This document shows positions 59,841 to 64,000 of a stretch of DNA of 64,000 nt, one piece after another. Numbering within the stretch: the stretch's first letter is position 1; each line of letters opens with the position of its first letter. The position numbers and the translations under genes are program-made. Origin of the DNA: Akkermansiaceae bacterium (lineage in GTDB: Bacteria > Verrucomicrobiota > Verrucomicrobiia > Verrucomicrobiales > Akkermansiaceae); contig CP059069.1 of the NCBI GenBank assembly GCA_017798145.1, positions 1,039,226 through 1,103,225 of the forward strand, written 5' to 3'. A model generated the notes under the pieces. It was given only the letters and a program-made list of their open reading frames with translations. It was not told the origin of the DNA and searched no databases.

Positions 59841-60893
59841 ATGCATTTGCGAAACGAAGGCTACCTTGGCACACCGATCATCGGCGTCCTCTGTTTCCTT
59901 GTCGCCCTCTCCGCACCACTCAGGCTGACATCTGCGGAGACGACCAACAACGGCTGGAAGATGGTCAAGGTTGGCGGACGCGACTACGTTTCCGTGGAAA
60001 GCCTCAAAAGCTTCTACAATTTCAGCAAGCTGACCCGCACCGGCAACAACATCACCCTTGAGAACGAAAAGGTGGAGATGAAGCTCAAGGTTGGCGGCAA
60101 CGAGTGCCTGATGAACAACGTGAAGTTCGTCTTCTCGAACTCGGTCATCACCTCGGGCAACGGCGTTTATGTTTCACGCATGGATCTCGCCAAACTCATC
60201 GATCCCGTCCTGCGCCCCAACTTCATCAAAAACGCCGGCGATTTCCGCACGGTCATCCTCGACGCAGGCCACGGCGGCAAGGATCCCGGCACCACCAACC
60301 CCATAGGCACGGAGGCGAACTACAACATCAGGATGGCCCTGCGCCTCAAACCCCTCCTCGAGGCCAAGGGCTTCAAGGTGAAGCTGATCCGCGAAACCGA
60401 CCGATTCTATTCCCTGCAGGAGCGCGTGAACATCGCCAACACCGTAAAGGAAAACGCGATTTTCATCAGCATCCACCACAATTCCGGCAGCCCCGGCAGC
60501 CGCACGGCTCGCGGGATCGAGACGTTCACGCTTTCGCCTCCCGGCGTCTCCCACTACGGCTCCGCACTCAAGGCCAGCGATGCCGTGGAGCGCACCGGCA
60601 ACGAGCACGACTCGGCAAACATCGCGCTCGCCACCGCCCTGCATGGCTCAGTCCTGCGCCGTCTCGGCAACAACACCCTCGATCGCGGCATCAAGCGCGC
60701 CCGCTTCAGCGTCCTTTCCGGCGTGAAGCACCCTGCCGTACTTTTCGAGGGCGGCTTCATGAGCCACCCCTTCGAAGCCCGGCTCATCGCCAACGAATCC
60801 TACCAGGCGGCCGTCGCAGCGGGCATCGTGGATGCCATCGTCCGCTACCGCTATGCGGTCGGGCGCAGCTCCGCCCCCGCGCCGAAGCAATGA
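59841..60893 (+). CDS. N-acetylmuramoyl-L-alanine amidase (Amidase_3)
   Basis: A 350-residue exported zinc amidase that cuts the peptide stem from peptidoglycan. After a leader or anchor helix (IIGVLCFLVALSAPLRLTSA), residues about 35-125 resemble a copper-amine-oxidase-like/AMIN beta domain (VGGRDYVSVESLKSFYNFSK). The catalytic domain has TVILDAGHGGKDPGTTNPIG, VKLIRETDRFYSLQERVNIA, FISIHHNSGSPGSRTARGIE and PAVLFEGGFMSHPFEARLIA, supplying both His, the Glu and the second Glu. It lies 69 bases before recN. Confidence 0.88.
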   Translation: MHLRNEGYLGTPIIGVLCFLVALSAPLRLTSAETTNNGWKMVKVGGRDYVSVESLKSFYNFSKLTRTGNNITLENEKVEMKLKVGGNECLMNNVKFVFSNSVITSGNGVYVSRMDLAKLIDPVLRPNFIKNAGDFRTVILDAGHGGKDPGTTNPIGTEANYNIRMALRLKPLLEAKGFKVKLIRETDRFYSLQERVNIANTVKENAIFISIHHNSGSPGSRTARGIETFTLSPPGVSHYGSALKASDAVERTGNEHDSANIALATALHGSVLRRLGNNTLDRGIKRARFSVLSGVKHPAVLFEGGFMSHPFEARLIANESYQAAVAAGIVDAIVRYRYAVGRSSAPAPKQ

Positions 60894-60962
60894 CCGGCAC
60901 CCGTCGCTTTGCGTTGAAATCCCCAGCGGCCCCTGCGCACAATGCGCAGCGAACACCGCCCC

Positions 60963-62624
60963 ATGCTCACCCTACTCAAGATCCGAAACCTCGCCCTCGT
61001 TGACGAACTCGCATGGGAACTCGGCTCCGGCCTGATTTCCGTCACCGGGGAAACAGGTGCAGGGAAATCCGTCATCGTCGGCGCCCTGAAAATGATACTC
61101 GGCGAACGCGCCGACAAAGGCCTCATTCGCACCGGCGAAGACACCTGCACCATTGAATCGGTCTTCGATATGAAAGACCCCTCCGAGATCAACGCGATCC
61201 TCGAAGAGGGCGGCCTGGAACCCTGCGAGGACACCCAGATCATCATCCGCCGCTCCATCGGAGCCACCGCGAACCGCCAGTTCATCAACGACTCCCCCGT
61301 CACCCTCACCCTCCTGAAAAAGATCGGCGAACGGCTCGTCGATCTCCACGGCCCGCACGACCACCAATCGCTGCTCTCCCAGGAACGCCAGCTCGCCATG
61401 CTGGATGCCTTCACAGGCAACGACCCCCTCCTGACCGATTACCGCAACGCCTACCGCTCGTGGCGGGAGAAATCCCAGGAGCTTGAGGAAATCCAGAACG
61501 CTTCCGACGCATCCGAACAAGAACTCGAACTCCTCCGCTATCAGCTCGGGGAAATTTCCTCCGCCAAACTAACGGAAGCCGATGGCGACGAGCTTCAGGA
61601 TCGCTACCACCGCTCGTCCAACAGCACCCGCCTCGTCGAACTCGCCGCCCAGGCGGTCTCCGCCCTGTCGGATGACGATGGCATCCTCTCCCGCGTTTCC
61701 GATCTCCAGCGCCTCGTCCGCGACCTCGAACGTTACGATCCCTCCGTTTCCGAGAAATTCGCAGCCCTGGAAACGGCATCCATCGAGCTCCAGGATCTCG
61801 AGGCCACCCTGACCGAATACGCGGAGGAACTCGATATCGACCCCTCGGAAGCCGCCTCCATCGAGGAACGCGTCAACCTCGTCGAGTCCCTGAAACGCAA
61901 ATACGGCCCAGGCATCGCGGACGTGATTTCCCGCGAAGCCAGCATCGCCGAACGCCTCGACAACATCGACAACCGCTCCGAGAAAATCGAAGCACTGACC
62001 GCCGCGCTGGTAGAGTCCCGCAAGGAACTCGAAGCGATTGCCAAAAAACTCACCGCCGCCCGCAAGAAGGCCGCGCCGAAACTCGCCAAGGACATCGCCT
62101 CCCAGCTCAAGGAACTCGGGTTCAAGCAATCCTCCTTCGAGGTCGAGCTGACCGCACTCAAGGAGCCCACCCTACACGGCCTGGAGTCCTGCAACTTCCT
62201 CTTCGGCCCCAATCCCGGTGAGCCGCTCCACCCGCTACGCCAGATCGCCTCCTCGGGGGAAATCTCCCGTGTCATGCTCGCGGTGAAATCCTCCCTCGCC
62301 GAGCAGGACGCCACCCCGCTCATGGTCTTCGACGAGATCGACGCCAACGTCGGCGGTGAGATCGCCCGCGCCGTCGGAAAGAAAATGGCGCTTCTCGGCC
62401 AGCTCCACCAGGTCATCGCCATCACCCACTTCCCGCAGGTCGCAGCCATCGCCGCCCACCACTTCGTCGTCGAGAAGGAAGTCGCCTCCGGCCGGACCCG
62501 CTCCAAGCTCTACCCGGTCGATGGCGAGAAACGCATCGACGAACTCGTCCGCATGCTGGGCGGCGGAGGAAAGCAGGCACGCGACATGGCGGCCTCGCTC
62601 CTGGAATATGGGGAAGAGGTTTGA
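60963..62624 (+). CDS. recN: DNA repair protein RecN
   Basis: A 553-residue SMC-like ATPase for double-strand break repair. MLTLLKIRNLALVDELAWEL opens the head, Walker A is GETGAGKS (29-36), long coiled coil residues about 155-370, then the C-terminal head with signature ASSGEISRVMLAVKSSLAEQ and Walker B MVFDEIDANVGGEIA. IAITHFPQVAAIAAHHFVVE is typical of RecN. The ATG at 60963 is the family start. fmt follows after 62 bases. Confidence 0.93.
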   Translation: MLTLLKIRNLALVDELAWELGSGLISVTGETGAGKSVIVGALKMILGERADKGLIRTGEDTCTIESVFDMKDPSEINAILEEGGLEPCEDTQIIIRRSIGATANRQFINDSPVTLTLLKKIGERLVDLHGPHDHQSLLSQERQLAMLDAFTGNDPLLTDYRNAYRSWREKSQELEEIQNASDASEQELELLRYQLGEISSAKLTEADGDELQDRYHRSSNSTRLVELAAQAVSALSDDDGILSRVSDLQRLVRDLERYDPSVSEKFAALETASIELQDLEATLTEYAEELDIDPSEAASIEERVNLVESLKRKYGPGIADVISREASIAERLDNIDNRSEKIEALTAALVESRKELEAIAKKLTAARKKAAPKLAKDIASQLKELGFKQSSFEVELTALKEPTLHGLESCNFLFGPNPGEPLHPLRQIASSGEISRVMLAVKSSLAEQDATPLMVFDEIDANVGGEIARAVGKKMALLGQLHQVIAITHFPQVAAIAAHHFVVEKEVASGRTRSKLYPVDGEKRIDELVRMLGGGGKQARDMAASLLEYGEEV

Positions 62625-62686
62625 AACCCCTTTCACAAGCAAGACCCCATCCCGCGCAAAGGGCTTACGAACCCCTTCTCCATATC

Positions 62687-63592
62687 ATGAAAATCGCCTT
62701 CATCGCCACCGGAGACATCGCGCTCCCGACCTTTCGCCACCTCATCGAAAGCGGGCGCAAGCCCTGCGTCCTCATCACCCAGCCGGACAAGCCGGTCGGG
62801 CGCAGCCAGAGCAGCACGGTGCCGCCGGCGGTCAAGACGCTTGCCCTGGAACACGGCATCCCCGTCTGGCAGCCGGAAAAGATCGGGGAGATCGCCGCTG
62901 AACTCGCAGAGCTTTCGCCTGACATCGCGGTTGTCATGGCATACGGGCAAATCATCGGGAAAGCTGTCCGCCAGGCCCCTGCGAAGGCGATCATCAACCT
63001 CCACGCCTCCATCCTTCCGAAATATCGCGGAGCCTCCTGCATCCAGTCCGCAATCGCGAACGGCGATGCGGAAACCGGCATCACCATCATGCACGTCATC
63101 CGCGGGCTGGATGCGGGCGATATCATCACCGCAAAAAGAATCCCCATCGGGGAAAACGAAACCGGCGGCGAACTCCACGACCGCCTCGCCGCCCTCGGCC
63201 CCGCCGCCCTCTCGGAAGCATTGGGGATCCTTGGCGAAAACCCAAAGGCAGGCATTCCCCAGAATCCCGATCAAGTCAGCCACGCGCCAAAGCTCCTCCG
63301 CGAGGACGGACGCCTGGATTTCTCCCGGGAGGCGGAAGCCATCGAGCGGACAATACGCGCCTACGACCCCTGGCCGGGAACCTATGCGGAAGTTTCCCTG
63401 AAAGGAAAAAACAAGCGGCTGAAAATCTTCCCGCCTGTTCGAATCCGCGATCACCGCCTGGCTGCCGGAGAGCTGCTCAGGCACGAGGGCGAGCTGCTCA
63501 TCGGCTGCGGGGGGAAATCCCTGGCCCTTTCCGATGTCCAGCCGGAGGGATCCAGGCGGATGCCCGCAGCCGCTTTCGCTAACAGCCTCTGA
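62687..63592 (+). CDS. fmt: Methionyl-tRNA formyltransferase
   Basis: A 301-residue enzyme that formylates initiator Met-tRNA. MKIAFIATGDIALPTFRHLI, TQPDKPVGRSQSSTVPPAVK, catalytic Asn104 and His106 (INLHASILPKYRGASCIQSA) and Asp of GLDAGDI are present, followed by the C-terminal OB-like domain (IRAYDPWPGTYAEVSLKGKN). The usual partner def is not adjacent. The frame extends upstream to 62621 but the family begins at 62687. Confidence 0.94.
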   Translation: MKIAFIATGDIALPTFRHLIESGRKPCVLITQPDKPVGRSQSSTVPPAVKTLALEHGIPVWQPEKIGEIAAELAELSPDIAVVMAYGQIIGKAVRQAPAKAIINLHASILPKYRGASCIQSAIANGDAETGITIMHVIRGLDAGDIITAKRIPIGENETGGELHDRLAALGPAALSEALGILGENPKAGIPQNPDQVSHAPKLLREDGRLDFSREAEAIERTIRAYDPWPGTYAEVSLKGKNKRLKIFPPVRIRDHRLAAGELLRHEGELLIGCGGKSLALSDVQPEGSRRMPAAAFANSL

Positions 63593-63608
63593 CCGGAAAC
63601 CAACAGCC

Positions 63609-64000
63609 ATGTGCCGCTTGCCCATCCTGCTCCTGACCGCTTCCAGCCTCTGGGCGGAGCCATCTTTCAGGCTCCAGCCGGGCGTTGCGAAGCTGTCCTG
63701 CCCCGCCATCACGGAGGCCAGCGGGCTTGCCGTTTCCCCCACCGACCCGCGCTTCCTCTGGATCATCAATGACAGCGGCGGCGGCACCGAGATCCACCTT
63801 ACGGAAACCGATGGCACAGCCCGGGGCTCCGTCACCATGAGGGATGCGGAAAACAGGGATTGGGAGGATCTCGCCAGCTTCACTCTGGGTGGGAAACCAT
63901 ATCTCCTCATCGCGGATACCGGGGATAACGAATCCAAACGGGAATCCTGCATGCTCTACATCATCCCGGAGCCGCAGCTCCCGCCCGATGGCGGAAACAT
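63609..64000 (+). CDS. Secreted protein of unknown function, 3' truncated by window
   Basis: The frame is open from the ATG at 63609 to the end of the window (130 residues). A leader (MCRLPILLLTASSLWA) is followed by EASGLAVSPTDPRFLWIIND, SGGGTEIHLTETDGTARGSV, RDWEDLASFTLGGKPYLLIA and DTGDNESKRESCMLYIIPEP. The alternating strands and the WIINDSGG / IADTGDN pairs suggest a secreted beta-propeller (SdiA-regulated or esterase-like phytase type), but the remainder is needed to decide. It starts 17 bases after fmt. Confidence 0.6.
   Translation, partial: MCRLPILLLTASSLWAEPSFRLQPGVAKLSCPAITEASGLAVSPTDPRFLWIINDSGGGTEIHLTETDGTARGSVTMRDAENRDWEDLASFTLGGKPYLLIADTGDNESKRESCMLYIIPEPQLPPDGGN

Overview
The window reads as chromosomal DNA of a high-GC (roughly 60-65% by eye) member of the Verrucomicrobiota, probably near Verrucomicrobiaceae/Luteolibacter. 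This is an inference from: secreted sulfatases and SGNH/sialate-type esterases, a DUF6797 propeller next to a multihaem cytochrome, a DUF1080 protein, a Minf_1886-type protein, verrucomicrobial-style pseudopilins (including a GYF-DUF4190 fusion), a relic of a PEP-CTERM anchor, the large-type IspG, and a DnaX that has lost two zinc cysteines. No phage, CRISPR array, rRNA or plasmid functions were seen. One tRNA (Gln, UUG) is present.

Layout. 1-5.3 kb: end of a sugar-isomerase-like gene, an NhaC antiporter, a TraB/GumN protein, then ispG-clpS-DUF2017. 5.2-9.4 kb (minus): ftsK, xerC and an SGNH lipoprotein; FtsK and XerC are the natural partners of chromosome-dimer resolution. 9.5-16.5 kb: first peptide-ligase-like locus, with a fused ATP-grasp/alpha-E protein, a GYF/pseudopilin protein and a giant transglutaminase-DUF2126 protein. 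16.5-21.1 kb (minus): DUF6797 propeller, pentahaem PA14-cytochrome and khpA. 21.2-25.1 kb: GNAT, ABC-2-like permease, Minf_1886 protein, TPR protein, dGTPase and tRNA-Gln. 25.4-29.6 kb (minus): second peptide-ligase-like operon, TPM protein, ATP-grasp, alpha-E and transglutaminase with tight or overlapping junctions. 29.7 kb: ruvC.

30.4-38.4 kb (minus): a compact glycan-degradation operon of two sulfatases, two SGNH/SASA esterases and a large transglutaminase-like/FGE-like fusion whose FGE domain lacks its catalytic end. 38.5-42.8 kb: methyltransferase, a 46-residue lipoprotein overlapping lipB, a pseudopilin, a DUF1080 protein and a third transglutaminase. 42.8-46.4 kb: rhomboid, ROK kinase, dnaX and ybaB. 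46.5-51.3 kb: EEP-family protein, PhoD-like phosphatase, FMN hydroxy-acid oxidase and thiH. 51.4-52.3 kb: two near-identical structured repeats flanking a small AP2-like gene, the clearest accessory insert. 52.3-55.2 kb: SGNH hydrolase, a decayed SMP-30-like gene, acpH-like gene and tsaD. 55.3-57.3 kb: LysR divergent from an SbtA-type bicarbonate transporter. 57.3-59.3 kb: one uninterrupted reading frame joining dephospho-CoA kinase to transcription terminator Rho. 59.4-64 kb: PEP-CTERM relic, amidase, recN, fmt and a truncated secreted protein.

The most notable points are the CoaE-Rho fusion, the repeat/AP2 element, the two separate ATP-grasp/alpha-E/transglutaminase loci plus a third transglutaminase, the sulfatase operon carrying a catalytically incomplete FGE-like fusion, and the pairing of a DUF6797 propeller with a pentaheme protein. 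Start sites were chosen by eye from family alignment knowledge and Shine-Dalgarno-like sequence; many genes here lack an obvious Shine-Dalgarno, so starts are the least certain part of the annotation.
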